A model generated the notes under the pieces. It was not told where the DNA came from and ran no database searches. It was given only the letters and a program-made list of their open reading frames with translations. This document shows, piece by piece, positions 40,346 through 50,640 of a stretch of 64,000 nt of DNA. The position numbers and the translations under genes were made by a program. Every line of letters begins with the position of its first letter. Position 1 is the stretch's first letter. Origin of the DNA: Plantago major (Eukaryota > Streptophyta > Magnoliopsida > Lamiales > Plantaginaceae); NCBI GenBank assembly GCA_026545765.1, contig JAIFAC010000476.1, positions 26,360 to 90,359 of the forward strand. The letters are read 5' to 3'.

Positions 40346-40890
40346 TATGAAAATGTCCAACCCCCACAAGCCACTCCGCGTTAGCTAATTGAAACAAGTA
40401 GAGCCCGCTCTATCAAGGAACGAGCACCGTCGATCCAATGAGAGGTGGGAATCGGCTACCAAGAGGATTTGCGAACCTCTAGATAGGAGAAATGCACTTC
40501 TAAGCTCGGCGAAGGAAACCCCGATGGACAAAGAGCATATCGAGAAGAGGAAATGGGCTTAGATTTCCGTGGCAGATAGCACCACGGGCTAGAGACCATG
40601 AAGCGAAACCATTTGATGAGTCCGCTGAAGCGAACTCCCCGGATGTAGCAATTCATCCAAGCAGGAGAGCGATGGCTGGAAGACATCTATACTCAACAAA
40701 AAGCTTTGGAGGTCCAGATTCTAAATCTCGGGCGCTTTGGTAAAGGATCATGAGCGGATAGCTACTAGTGCACCAAACCCTTTGTGCGATGAAATCATGA
40801 GAGAAAAGGAGAGAGCAGGAACTCGGATCAAGTAATTCCAAACTTGGAATACTATTACGGGATACTGTCCGTTGGCCACTGACAAGGTAC
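40346..40890 (+). pseudogene. Element G gag leader, degenerate
   Basis: The region has GC content and codon-like texture similar to gag but no frame longer than about 70 residues. Antisense frames here are shadows. It probably encodes the variable N-terminal part of a Tat Gag. Confidence 0.45.
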
Positions 40891-41620
40891 ATGAAGATGG
40901 ATTCCAAAGGGATGAGTGACAATCTGAAAGCTCTCACGTTCTCATCTACTCTCTTTGGAACAACCATGGATTGGTACCTTTTGCCGAACAAGTCGATAAG
41001 GTCATATCACGGACCTTTCCTCCAAGATTATGAGGCGATTTGGAAAATTGAAAAGGAGAAAGCGTCTGGTCGAGCATCTGGAAAAAGTTATACAGAGGGA
41101 GCAAGAGGATCTAAGGACCTTCCTAGATCGCTTTCATGCGGAAGTTCTTCGAGTTGAGCCACACAGTATTAAGGAACGGGTCCGTCACCTGTATGCTAAT
41201 ACTTTCAACTCAGAGCTCCGCAAAAAACATTCTAGTCAGGAAGTGAGGAGTGAGAAGCATTTGGATGACATCATCGAAGTGATGTATGGAGAGATGCAGA
41301 AGGAATGTTCGATGAGGTGGTTCCAGGAAAGGAAAGGAGCCGATGAAGCAAGAACAACGCCAGGTGAAGTATGACCCAAAGAAAGATTCTAGGGATAAAA
41401 GTTTCAACAGAGAAAGGAGTCCGCCAAGACGGTTCGCGGACTACACTCGTCTCAACAAACCAAGATCCGAAATCTTGGCGACCATTGTTGAGAGAAAGTT
41501 GGATATCCAATGGCCAAAGCCATCTCATAATCGGAGAAACAAGAATTCAAAAGTGCGCAAGTTCCACAAGAGCCGTGGTCATGAGATGGGCGATTGCATT
41601 CAATGAAAGCGGAGGTTGAA
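40891..41620 (+). pseudogene. Element G gag with C-terminal knuckle
   Basis: Three overlapping + frames (40891, 41030 and 41343) together give gypsy Gag (Retrotrans_gag family): LKALTFSSTLFGTTMDWYLL, then RTFLDRFHAEVLRVEPHS, RHLYANTFNSELRKKHS and a basic KFHKSRGHEMGDC, which looks like a CCHC knuckle that has lost its first Cys. At least two frameshifts (near 41080 and 41345) break it. Gag would form the particle. Confidence 0.78.
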
Positions 41621-41929
41621 CATTTGATAAGAGAGGAAAGTTGGAAGAGCATGTATATATGGATGAGCCTTCGGGCATGATAAAGCAGACGAAAAAGGCA
41701 TGTGAGCCGCAGAACAACCTGACCCTCTATATAGGATCGGCGCCCATATAGATACGATGATAACGTTGAAATGGAGAGCGCTCCATACGGAGTGACCAAC
41801 ACCATCGCAGCGGACCAGCTGAGGCGATAGTAGAGCGAGAGAAGCAGACGACTCAAAATCTCGGAACAACGGATCGTATCTTTGCTCCAACAATTCGAGG
41901 ACAAATTCTATATACTTTGATGATAGTGA

Positions 41930-42303
41930 AATCCCTCCTCTTCTGGCGGGGCGAAGATATAGATGATCCGGATGTTCCGCTGGTGGTTTCTTTAACCATC
42001 GCAACTTATCGGGTAAACAAGATCCTGGTAGACACGGGGAGTTCCTCGAACATCATCTCCTAATCGGCAATAGATCAGATGAATCTGGGCGGAATCCGAT
42101 ATGAGAGAGTCAACACCTCCATACTAGGGTTGAGGAGGTCTTGTCCTCCCCTAGGAAGTGTCATCGTCACGTTTCACTTGGGACCTGACCTAAGAGGTGA
42201 CCACAAGTCCTTTTATAGTGGTGGACCAAACATTCGACTACAATGCTATCTTTGGTCGTCCGGGACTCAATCAAGTCCAAGCTATACCTTTCACTCTCCA
42301 TAA
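41930..42303 (+). pseudogene. Element G aspartic protease
   Basis: Near 41990-42060 the frame reads ATYRVNKILVDTGSSSNIIS with the catalytic DTG, directly followed by a TAA. It continues as SAIDQMNLGGIRYERV and IVTFHLGP, then shifts frame near 42200. This is the retropepsin-like protease of Ty3/gypsy Pol. The segment 41621-41929 before it is a broken gag-protease spacer. Confidence 0.75.
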
Positions 42304-43310
42304 TAGGATGAAATTCCCGACCCCGTGCGGAGTTTGAGAGGAGGTAGGGAACATCCGAGAAGCTTAGAGTGCTATATTATATCCTGAGGAGAGCATACGT
42401 ACTGTGTTGGCGATCAGCGACCACGATCCATGATTGTTCTTCCATCAAAGAAAGAGAATCCACACATCGGAGTAGGGAGCCGGAAGGACAAGTTTCCTAA
42501 AGCGCGGATCGAGCCTCATGAAACCCTCGAGGAAGTGGGCTCGTCGTTGGAAGCCGGATAAGAAGACTAGAATCGGAGCAGAGATGAATGCGGAAGTAGA
42601 AATGAAGCTTATTGCTTGTCTCGAGATAACATTGATGTATTTGCTTGGAGTCTTGAAGACCTATAGGGATAGATCAGGGATTCTTGTTCACCGTGAACAT
42701 GGATCCCTCGATCAAGTATATCGTCGAAAGAAAAGATTTTAGTGCGATCAAGGATACCATTATATCCGCCGAAGTTGATCGACTCCTGAAGGCAAGGCAC
42801 ATCGAGGAAGTCCGTTATTCCGATTGGGTTGCAACGTGGTTCTGGTAGAAAAATCGCCAGGTAAATGGTGGATGTGCAATGATTTCACCAGGCTAAACAA
42901 GTTACGCGAAGGATCCGTACCTTTGCCACGATAGATCAATTGGTTGACTCCACGGCGGATGTGCATTCTTGAGTTTCATGGGCGCATATCAAGGCTTTTA
43001 CGGTCGGATGGCGAAGAAGACATCAAAAAGCGACTTTCTTGACTGCGAAGTGTATTGCTTTAAAGTGATGCCCTTGATTGAAAAATGCAGAGCAACTTAC
43101 AGGGAGTAAATCAGATGTTCAAGGAAGAAATTGGCAAAACCATGGAGGTGTATGTGGATGACATGCTCGTTAAGAGCAAGACTGAAGAACAACATGTAGA
43201 GCACTTAAACAAATGCTTCGCTATCCTCGGGAAATGCAGGATGGTGAATCCGAAAAGTGTACCTTGAATTGAAGGCGGAAAGTTTTAGGATACATGGTCA
43301 CGAAAGAGGA
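42304..43310 (+). pseudogene. Element G reverse transcriptase, frameshifted
   Basis: Pieces in different + frames show gypsy RT: VDRLLKARHIEEVRYSDW (near 42775-42830), PGKWWMCNDFTRLNK (near 42855-42905), YQGFYGRMAKK-like (near 42990), and QGVNQMFKEEIGKTMEVYVD followed by DMLVKSKTEEQHVEHL in the frame 43085-43267, which holds the intact catalytic YVDD. Frameshifts near 42835, 42905 and 43075 disrupt it. Confidence 0.83.
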
Positions 43311-43399
43311 TAAGTGCAAACCACGAGAAGATCAAGGCAATCCTGGATCTGCCTCATCCGAAGAACCTCAATGAGGTACAACAGCTTATTGGACGTCTT

Positions 43400-43963
43400 A
43401 TGTCCTTAAGTCGCTTTATTTCGCGATCCGCAGAGAAGAACCTTCCGTTCTTCAAAATCTTCCGGAAAGGAGAGAGTTTTGAGTGGACCGCGGAATGTTC
43501 TGAGGCTTTTGAAAATTTGAAAAAGTACCTCCATTCCCCTCCGCTGCTCTCCAAACCCGTGGAAGGAGAGCCACTCTACCTCTACCTAGCAATAACGGAA
43601 GAGGCAATGAGTTCCGTATTAGTACGGATTCAAGCTAATGATCACTTGTCAATCTACTATCTTAGTAAAGCCCTTGCTGGGGCTGAGACAAGATATGTGA
43701 AGATTGAGAAATTTGCATATGCTTTGGTTTACACCGCAAGGCGGTTAAAGCCATATTTCAAGTCTCATAAAGTAGTAGTACTAACTAAGGAACCTTTGAA
43801 ATAGGTCCTGGGAAAGCCCGACCAATCCGGACGACTCTCTAAATGGGCAATTGAGCTGAGTGAATACGACATTAGCTACCAGGCTCCGACAGTCAAGAAA
43901 GCTCAAGTCGTTGCTGACTTCCTAGCGGAGTACCCTAAAGCGGATTCAGAGAAAGTCCCGGAC
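43400..43963 (+). pseudogene. Element G RNase H
   Basis: The frame 43400-43804 reads SLSRFISRSAEKNLPFFKIF, SPPLLSKPVEGEPLYLYLAI, then LVRIQANDHLSIYYLSKALA and ETRYVKIEKFAYALVYTARR, the gypsy RNase H (RT connection and RNase H of RVT_RNaseH family). It stops at TAG (43802-43804), where the family has CAG (KQVL), and continues in phase as GKPDQSGRLSKWAIELSEYD, ISYQAPTVKKAQVVADFLAE. A single C to T change explains the stop. Confidence 0.85.
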
Positions 43964-44214
43964 AAACAGGCATTTGAATGCTTAATCACCAAGCAGGTCG
44001 CACGAAAACAAGTTCCATGACGATCAACCGGAGAACCTTGAGGATTCTCGGTTCATTAATCGATCTCTGTTGCATCATTGGAAGAAACTCGGGTCAACGG
44101 ATGTTCCTTCTTGATGATATCACAAGGAATCCGATACCAACAACCATGGTCCGGATATTAAAGAGAGGAGGAATCTGAGGTTAGAATATCAGGAGCTTAC
44201 AGAAGACCTCCAAA

Positions 44215-44740
44215 CCAGGGAACATCACTCTGATGTTTGGACATTGGAAGTGGATGGTTCCTCCACTGGAAGAGTAGGAGGAATTGGAATCTATCTTAAA
44301 AGCCCTGATGGCGCGGAACTCGACTACGCGATATCCCTGGAATTCAAAGTCACCAATAATGAGGATGAGTATGAAGCACTGTTAGTCGGACTGCATCTAG
44401 CCAAGTCCCTGCAGGTCCGGAAACTCAAAGCATACACGGACTCACAATTAGTCGAAGCCCAATTTTCTGGTGCTTTTGCCACAAAAGGCCCCTCAATGAT
44501 CAAGTACCTTGAGCTACTTAAGCAAGAGGAGCCTTTTTGATGAGTTTACCCTAGATAAGTTTGATAGGGCACGAGCGAAAAGCGACGCTCTGAAAAATCT
44601 GCATCTGCAATTTGCTATGGACACGAGGAGAGTAATCCAACTCATTATTACTAACTCATCCATCATGAGTCCTACTCGGTGTTGTGATAAGCTGAGGAAG
44701 AAAGCGGATGGTGACATCTTTAGTTATCTCAAAGCGGATC
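44215..44740 (+). pseudogene. Element G additional (archaeal-type) RNase H
   Basis: The frame reads LEVDGSSTGRVGGIGIYLKS, then SLEFKVTNNEDEYEALLVGL and KLKAYTDSQLVEAQF, i.e. the D, E and D of an RNase HI fold (DGSS, EDEYEAL, TDSQLV). A second RNase H after the usual one is known from Tat-lineage elements. The frame shifts near 44540; the next frame (44509-44751) carries FDEFTLDKFDRARAKSDALK, typical of the segment before integrase. Confidence 0.85.
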
Positions 44741-44812
44741 ATTACCGGTGATCCGAAGGAGTCAAGGAGGGTGTAGTGCCGAGCCAATAGATACTTTATA
44801 CTTGGAGAAGAT

Positions 44813-45901
44813 TTGTATAAGAGATCTTTTGCTGAGACTCATTTAAGGTGTTTAGGCCCACAAGAGGCAGAGACTGTACTGGAAGAAATTCACAGCGGAA
44901 GCTGCGGAAGCCATTCTGGAGGACGAACTCTAGCTCAGAAGATCATCCGACAGGGCTACTACTGGCCTACCATTGATAAGGATTCCGCTAAGCTTCGCGA
45001 AATGTCACGATTGTCAATATTATGCGAATATTCCCCATCGTCCGACACACCCTATGATTCCGTCAGTCATAGCGTGTCCGTTTGATCAATGGGGCATCGA
45101 TATTGTCGGACCATTCACGAGGGGCACTCAACATAAGAAGTTCTTAATTATGGTCGTGGAATATTTCACCAAATGGGTAGAAGCTGAAGCTGTGGCGACT
45201 ATCACGGAAAGCCGAGTGTGAACCTTCATTTGGATTAACATCATTTGTCGCTTTGGCCTACCCAGAGTTCTGATCTCGGACAATGGTGCTCAATTTTCGA
45301 ACCAGACTCGAGGAATGGTTGGCATCTTTCAAGATTGAACAACGCTTCATCATCGGATACCCACAAGCCAATGGACAAGGCAATTGTTAAGATCCTGGAA
45401 AAACGGCTGAGCACTTCTCAAGAAAGTTGGGCGGATGATCTAGATGGCGTGCTGTGGGCTCATCGCACCACTGCGCGAACCGCGACTAGAGAAACTCCAT
45501 TTGCCCTGGTTTATGGCTCAGAGGCAGACATACCAGCAGAAATTGCCGTCGAGACTATGAGGATCCAAAAGTTCAATGATTCCGCCAATCATGAAGCTCG
45601 GATATTCGATCTGGACATGCTGGAATAGAAAAGAACTGAAGCATTGGCTAATATCCACAGGTACCAAGCAACTGCAGCCCGGGCCTACAACAGGCATGTT
45701 CAAGCGAAGGACTTACAGGTCGGAGACCTAGTGCTCGCCGGTGATATCTTGAGCAATATTGGGAAGCTTAAACCCAAATGGGAAGGACCTTACAAGATTG
45801 TCGGTGCGAGAGTGAATGGAAGCTACAATTTGGAGGACGAGTACAGACACCCACTCAAGCGTACTTGGAATGCCAGGAACCTTCAGAAGTTTTACGCTTA
45901 G
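44813..45901 (+). pseudogene. Element G integrase, catalytic Glu region deleted
   Basis: The HHCC zinc domain (IHSGSCGSHSGGRTLAQKII, then KCHDCQYYANIPHRP after a frameshift), the first Asp (DQWGIDIVGPFTRGT), the second Asp (LISDNGAQFSNQT) and the C-terminal GPY/F motif (LKPKWEGPYKIVGARV) are all visible in + frames. In the PQANGQ block, bases are missing compared with the family, so the expected Ala-Glu with the catalytic Glu is absent and the frame shifts (45370-45390). The final frame 45644-45901 ends RTWNARNLQKFYA and a stop. Confidence 0.85.
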
Positions 45902-46181
45902 GGATGGTTAAGCGGACCCCTGCCCATCATTTGGATATTTTAGGCTTCAACTGTTTATTACGCGGAATTCCGTCAGTTCTGTTTTTGTTAACCCTTTTAT
46001 CATTGGCCATGCAGCCCACAAGTTGTAATTGAATTTCCGGCAAATCAATACAACTTCTATCTTTCGATTCGTAAATTTGAAATCTAGTGTTCAAAGTGAC
46101 AAAAAAAGCAAGCGATGAATTCTACTCATATGCGAAATAGAGTACACTTGACAATGTCTTTGCGATACAAACTTCAGATCT

Positions 46182-46490
46182 TTATTCAGATCTACAGCTA
46201 TAATACATAAACTGTAAAGGAGATATCCGGAGAAGCGTCGTCCTCCGTTGAGTAGATTCCTCCGACAGGAAATTGTTCCCCTTAGCCATCACTTCCGGGA
46301 AAACCGTGAATTTGATATGCTTGGCCCAACGGATGGCTTCCTTTACACTCTTCTGCAAAGGGCTTCTTTGGATCCTAACCGTACTCGGATCTATATATCT
46401 CGGATACAAATACCTTTTCCATCTACAGTCCGAGCTATTACATAATTCGGAGTGTAGAAAGAAAGGGGGAGAGATATATGGAGTTCCCAA
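46182..46490 (-). CDS. Element G antisense ORF (aORF) between integrase and 3' LTR
   Basis: The minus-strand frame of 102 residues has CNSSDCRWKRYLYPRYIDPS, TVRIQRSPLQKSVKEAIRWA and KHIKFTVFPEVMAKGN. Extra antisense ORFs at this position are known from Retand and other Tat-lineage elements. The same ORF, with conserved residues, is in the second copy at 53101-53484, which argues for selection on the protein in the past. The frame as listed starts at a non-ATG codon, and the related copy extends farther upstream in another frame, so the real start is unclear. Function is unknown. Confidence 0.72.
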   Translation of the reverse strand: MGTPYISPPFFLHSELCNSSDCRWKRYLYPRYIDPSTVRIQRSPLQKSVKEAIRWAKHIKFTVFPEVMAKGNNFLSEESTQRRTTLLRISPLQFMYYSCRSE

Positions 46491-46605
46491 GAAGCGACGA
46501 CGGATCCCACAAAAGGATTTTTCCTTTTAGATTAACGATTCGGACACGCTCCACAACACACTTGTTCTTTTCATAGTTACCAACTATCTTCTACTAAGAT
46601 ACCTG

Positions 46606-46620
46606 GAAACTAGGGGGACA
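46606..46620 (+). promoter_or_regulatory. Polypurine tract of element G
   Basis: GGAAACTAGGGGGACA lies directly before the LTR start at 46623. Such a tract primes plus-strand DNA synthesis. The inverted copy of the 3' region (53051-53935) is cut at exactly this tract. Confidence 0.78.
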
Positions 46621-46622
46621 TA

Positions 46623-47456
46623 TGTTGATACGGACATGTGTCCAATCCGTTAAGGGCGCCATAGGCGTGTCCTAGAGCGCATCAAGGTGAGATAGCCGAT
46701 CGATTGCTAGTCCGACCTTGAATGGTCCGACATAAGAAACCATCTCGGTCGACTAGTATTTACAAGTCAATATACCACCTCGGCTAAGTCCGACCAAGCT
46801 AGGTGAATGACTTCGAACGACAAAAGGTCACATGGTCCTTCCAAGTACCTGGCAACGGTCCTAGGATGCTAAGCGGATAGGACGAGACAATCTCGGACGC
46901 CACCATCGCATTAAGACCAAGCGTATATAACGGAACCCTTTGAGATACTTTATTGGAACTCTAGGCTCGGACGCCTTAAGTTACCTAAGGGCAGATCAAC
47001 CAAGCAGAAGTATCTGTCCGAAGGAGTTACACGGACCCAACGTGCGGAACAGTACTCTTAGAGGGAAAGGTCCAAACTACCCTCCCTGGCCCATTAATTA
47101 GTACTGGATTACTGTACACTATTGGGCCATGGGCCAAAGGTAGCATTGGTGTCTAAATCTGAGGCATACACTTGGCATCACCTTGTGAGTCACCACATGA
47201 GCATATGATAACTATAAATATAGCACAAGGTCCAAGACCTTAAGGTAAGTATGTTCTGAGTATTTTAACCTTCCTCATAACTATTACATTGAGAGCTACC
47301 AACTCTCTCTTGAGTAAATTCTCTAACCGGATTGACATACATAATCAGGGTAACCTTCTACCCCACCACTTAAGTCCTTTCAGGTTTTCCAGCTTGGACA
47401 GGTACTGCCTCGGACTACAAGTTGGAGGCGGATCTTAGACTAGGTTACTTGTAACA
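46623..47456 (+). repeat. 3' LTR of element G
   Basis: It starts TGTTGATACGGACATG just after the polypurine tract and appears to end TTACTTGTAACA (834 bp). A TATA-like CTATAAATATAGCAC lies at 47213-47227, followed by a plausible transcription start region. No second copy was found at the 5' side. The right boundary is inferred from the TG...CA rule and from the change in base composition after 47456. Confidence 0.75.
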
Positions 47457-47918
47457 GTTTAGTTAGTGTTCAAGGTGTCACCCCTCAACAACATCAACAA
47501 ATTATTTTCCTTGGCAAACTTTGTTGTTATTTATGTTTGCTCTAGTTATTTCCAACAATTTTCCAACAAAAATTTGTTGATAATTAGTTGGTCACTTGTT
47601 GGTATTTTTCAATTTATTAAACGGGTTTGTTTTGTTGTTGGTAGTTTGTTGTAAATCTGTTGCTAAGAGCAACAAATTATTTCCGTTGACAAGTTTTGTT
47701 GTTGTTGATGATCGCGCTAATTATTTCCAACAATATCCCAATGAAAATTTGTTGGAAACTAATTTTGTTGTTAATTTGTCACTCTATTGTTGGTGATTTT
47801 TTATTTATTTTACGATGCTAATTTACTATTGGTATTTTGTTGCAAATTCGTTGCTAATAGCAACCGACTTAGTTCCGTTGGAATGTCCTGGTTGGTGTTG
47901 CCCAGTTCTTTTGTAGTG
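47457..47918. mobile_element. Terminal fragment of a CACTA (En/Spm) DNA transposon
   Basis: The right end TTCTTTTGTAGTG is the reverse complement of CACTACAAAAGAA, the typical CACTA terminal inverted repeat. The 400 bp inward are filled with direct and inverted copies of CAACAAATT / AATTTGTTG and TTTCCAACAA, like the subterminal repeats bound by the transposase accessory protein in this superfamily. The left part is missing where element G's LTR ends. No transposase is seen. It sits inside the intron of the minus-strand gene starting at 48088. Confidence 0.8.
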
Positions 47919-48033
47919 TTTCTATTTGTTAAAATCTTTTAAATTAAAACATATCAGCTTAGGATGTTACTATGAAGTTTAGTTGTCATGAATTTTTTTG
48001 AAACAACATAAAAATAAATTAACTAATATATAC

Positions 48034-48088
48034 CTTCATCTAGGACATAATCAGGTGGTGGAGTCGAGTTAGATCCAGTTGACTCCAT
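48034..48088 (-). CDS. First exon of an unidentified host gene
   Basis: On the minus strand an ATG at 48088-48086 starts MESTGSNSTPPPDYVLDE, ending at a GAAG/GTATAT donor (48034/48033), so the exon is 55 bp with one leftover base. A TATA box lies about 90 bp upstream. The intron runs left and, after about 115 bp, enters the CACTA end. No downstream exon was found before element G, so the gene has probably been cut. The protein family is not recognised from 18 residues. Confidence 0.55.
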
Positions 48089-48125
48089 CTTCGAAGAACT
48101 GTCGTTTGATTAACACGTTGAAAGT

Positions 48126-48155
48126 TTATTTAGTATCTGAAATATGGGATTCCAT
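48126..48155 (-). CDS. Short upstream ORF in the leader of the 48.09 kb gene
   Basis: On the minus strand, ACCATGG starts a ten-codon frame, MESHISDTK and stop, located between the TATA box and the main ATG. Its ATG context is better than average (A at -3, G at +4). If transcribed, it could reduce translation of the main frame. It may also be chance. Confidence 0.4.
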   Translation of the reverse strand: MESHISDTK

Positions 48156-48172
48156 GGTTCTGTGATTCAAGG

Positions 48173-48183
48173 GTATATATAGG
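48173..48183 (-). promoter_or_regulatory. TATA box of the 48.09 kb gene
   Basis: The minus strand reads CCTATATATACC, about 90 bp upstream of the exon's ATG and about 20 bp before the ACCATGG of the upstream ORF. Spacing suits a plant core promoter with a start site near 48145-48150. Confidence 0.6.
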
Positions 48184-49253
48184 CAGCTTATTTGTTTTGA
48201 TAAACATGGAATTTTAGTTCATTATAATATATGAAGTATGAGGACAAGCACAAGAAAACAGTGCATTGTTGGTTTTTTAATGATTTATGCCTTATTATAA
48301 ACTAATTAAAATGTACATTAGTCGATGAATTTAATTAAATTTAAACACGACCTAAAGTTTTATAAATAAGATAAATGAGTGAGAACATTTAACGTTGCAA
48401 ATTAATCGACAATTTAATAATAAATTAACAACAGTTACACATTACGTCGATAACAAGATCAGACATACTAATTTAGATTATAGTTAATAAAGTATTATAG
48501 ATTTGGAGTTTTTTAAATGCTAGGTACACCCTCTAACATATTTGTGGGGTCTACGCTTGGTGGTTAAATTCAATGTGAGCATATACTAGTAGTTACGCAT
48601 CTAGCATCTAAAGAAGCTAGATTTGAATAATAAAATTAGTGAATGAATGAATAATGTATGTAGTACATTATGAAAACGATGCGGTTAGTTCATTATAAAT
48701 TTAGTAGTTTAAACGTAAAACCTATTGGTTTATCATAAATCAAGTTTTATATTGTATTAATGGTTTTATATTTAATTTGGGTTTTTTTATTGACTAACAA
48801 GTAGAAAAAATCAATGGTTAGGGACAATTGCATTTTACCTTTTTTAAAACAAATAACTCATTTAAAAGTTATCGTGTAATCTAGGAATCAAATAATATAA
48901 CAAATTTGTTTTGTAAGAATTAGCAAACAAAAATTAGTGTAATGGACCATATTCCTATAAGTAAGTGTAACAATTTAGAAGTTGTTGGTTTGAGACCTTT
49001 GAATTACAAGCGGTTGTTTTAGCCTACACATTTATTGATTAAAAAGCCCACCAGTCATTTATTTGACCTACATGTCGAACATCATCACTCCTTACGATGG
49101 CATGATTTTTCAACACCAAGTCTTGTCGATATTAATTACCTTGAGATATGAGAATTGGTTCTTTGGGTTCAAGTAATTATTACTATAAGAATGCATTGGA
49201 CATCGGTTTAAGTGGTACTCTATATTTCATTTAGGAAGTGAAAAAAGTTTGAG
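48184..49253. other. AT-rich probable host intergenic DNA
   Basis: No transposon motif or convincing ORF. It holds scattered TTTAATTTAAAT-type strings, typical of plant intergenic DNA. It may contain the upstream promoter of the minus-strand gene at 48088 and the 5' region of the + frame at 49254. Confidence 0.45.
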
Positions 49254-49631
49254 ATGGTTTATCAGTGTGTTCATGAAATACCTCCAGTTATGGAGAAATG
49301 TCTAAATGGGGGGGGGGTGATAAATATGGAAGATCGAAATGTAGATTCAAGCTTCTCAGTGCTGATGAAGGTGAACTCGAATACACCTATGAGGTACGTT
49401 GTGCAGTACCTTGGTGACTTCATCAGTTTCAGATCATTCGTTGAGCCTGGAAACTACAATTTCGAAGGAAAGAAATTAAGGTACGATCTTTTATGGTATC
49501 ATACTTCATCAAACGACAAATGGGATTTTGAAAGAAACTTTAATTTGAGTTTTGAGTCAGTGAAAAATGATTGGGCCGTCATATCATTCGACGTTGGATC
49601 ATTATTCAGTGGTAGAATGAATCCGACTTGA
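49254..49631 (+). CDS. Unidentified ORF truncated by an LTR insertion
   Basis: This 125-residue frame has good coding texture: VNSNTPMRYVVQYLGDFISF, PGNYNFEGKKLRYDLLWYHT, FNLSFESVKNDWAVISFDVG. No family is recognised. Its stop TGA (49629-49631) is formed by the first three bases of the LTR to the right, so the true protein continued. A run of ten G (49309-49318) near the start may have changed length and shifted the frame, so residues before about 22 may be wrong. Confidence 0.5.
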   Translation: MVYQCVHEIPPVMEKCLNGGGVINMEDRNVDSSFSVLMKVNSNTPMRYVVQYLGDFISFRSFVEPGNYNFEGKKLRYDLLWYHTSSNDKWDFERNFNLSFESVKNDWAVISFDVGSLFSGRMNPT

Positions 49632-50640
49632 TGCGCTAAGAAATTATTACTTATATTAACACAAGTAGAAAAGACGATTGTTATAGACAATGCTCTTAAT
49701 CACAGGGTCGTTCTCTTGAGGAATTGATCAAGCTAGATCAAATAGAATAGATTCGCTTGTGTTGGTTGTAAACAGATAGTGTGGATAGAATGTGATACTT
49801 CAAACCTAGAATAAAAGCTAACAATCATAAGACAAGGTAATACCTAGATACCTTGTCATGCAATTCTACAAACAATGAAAATAAATCCTTTCATGAAGTG
49901 TGTTGATACAAGAAGGACCAATTAAGGATACACTTGTCGCAGTTCTCACCTTGCTATCGAAAGTTCAACCAAATAAGGGCTACAAGTACGTAATCACTAC
50001 AAAGAGCCTGTCACGAGCTATGCAATCATACGGATATAGCATAATTAATGATTAAGACACTAACAAGTTCACAATGATACAACATGTGTTTTGTAGTCGA
50101 AGGTAACAACCTGTCATTTACAAAGTAAATAGTAATTGTACAATTGATACCTGGATACGTCTAGGACAAGAGATCGTCTGAAAGGAAATACTTCTATTGA
50201 AGAGAGATTGAACATGTAGAGTGTTTACAATGCTTGTTGAGAGAAATATAAACTAGAAAATATGAAGATATGAAAAATACTGGATACAAGTGGCCTATTT
50301 ATAGAACCAAGGAAGTTGAAATTTGAAATAATGGGAAAAAACTGCCAGAAATCGTGGATTGAACTGGTCTTGGCAGCTCTCACCGCGGCGAGCTTCCTTT
50401 GGATTCCAGGCTCGCCGTGGTCTCTCTTCTGCGTTACAGCTCGTATTCTGCTTTCTTCTTCTGGACCGCGGTGAGCCTTCCATCCGGGAAAACTCCCATT
50501 TTTCCAACTTCTTCCCATTTTCACTCTCTTTTCTCAACATCCTTGTCACCACCTTGGAGTAATGGCTCACTACTTGGCCTTGTGTGCTTCTAGAAGCTTG
50601 GATAAGCTTTAATGCTAAGCAAACTCCTGCAGGCATCCCT
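49629..50640 (-). repeat. Tat/Athila-like LTR with CCGCGGTGAGC palindromes (right end approximate)
   Basis: On the minus strand the LTR ends AGCGCATCA at 49629. It contains, in minus-strand order, a palindrome array (50476-50379), a TATA box CTATAAATAGG (50305-50295) and, close to the end, CTCAAGAGAACGACCCTGTG (49725-49702), which resembles the TCCGTGGAGAACGACATCCC motif near the end of the LTR of element H. No primer site follows, so it is a solo or 3' LTR end. No target duplication could be assigned. Confidence 0.6.
50379..50476. repeat. GC-rich palindrome array in the 49.6 kb LTR
   Basis: CTCACCGCGGCGAGC (50379-50393), GCTCGCCGTGG (50410-50420) and CCGCGGTGAGC (50466-50476) are copies or half-copies of a palindrome of the type GCTCACCGCGGTGAGC. 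They lie about 75 bp upstream (minus strand) of a TATA box. Confidence 0.75.

Larger units (their letters stand above)
40346..47456 (+). mobile_element. Element G: Tat-type Ty3/gypsy retrotransposon, 5' truncated
   Basis: The + strand order is gag, protease, RT, RNase H, a second (archaeal-type) RNase H, integrase, an antisense ORF, a polypurine tract and a 3' LTR. RNase H before integrase marks Ty3/gypsy, and the extra RNase H plus the antisense ORF mark the Tat group (Tat/Retand/Ogre). No 5' LTR or primer site matching the 3' LTR was found, so the left end is truncated. Base composition is richer in GC than in the copia elements. Several frameshifts and stops make it inactive. Confidence 0.87.

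Noticed and set aside
39807-40350. Transposase of the CACTA element ending at 47918
   Set aside because: No TNP2 or TNPA motif could be seen in these frames.
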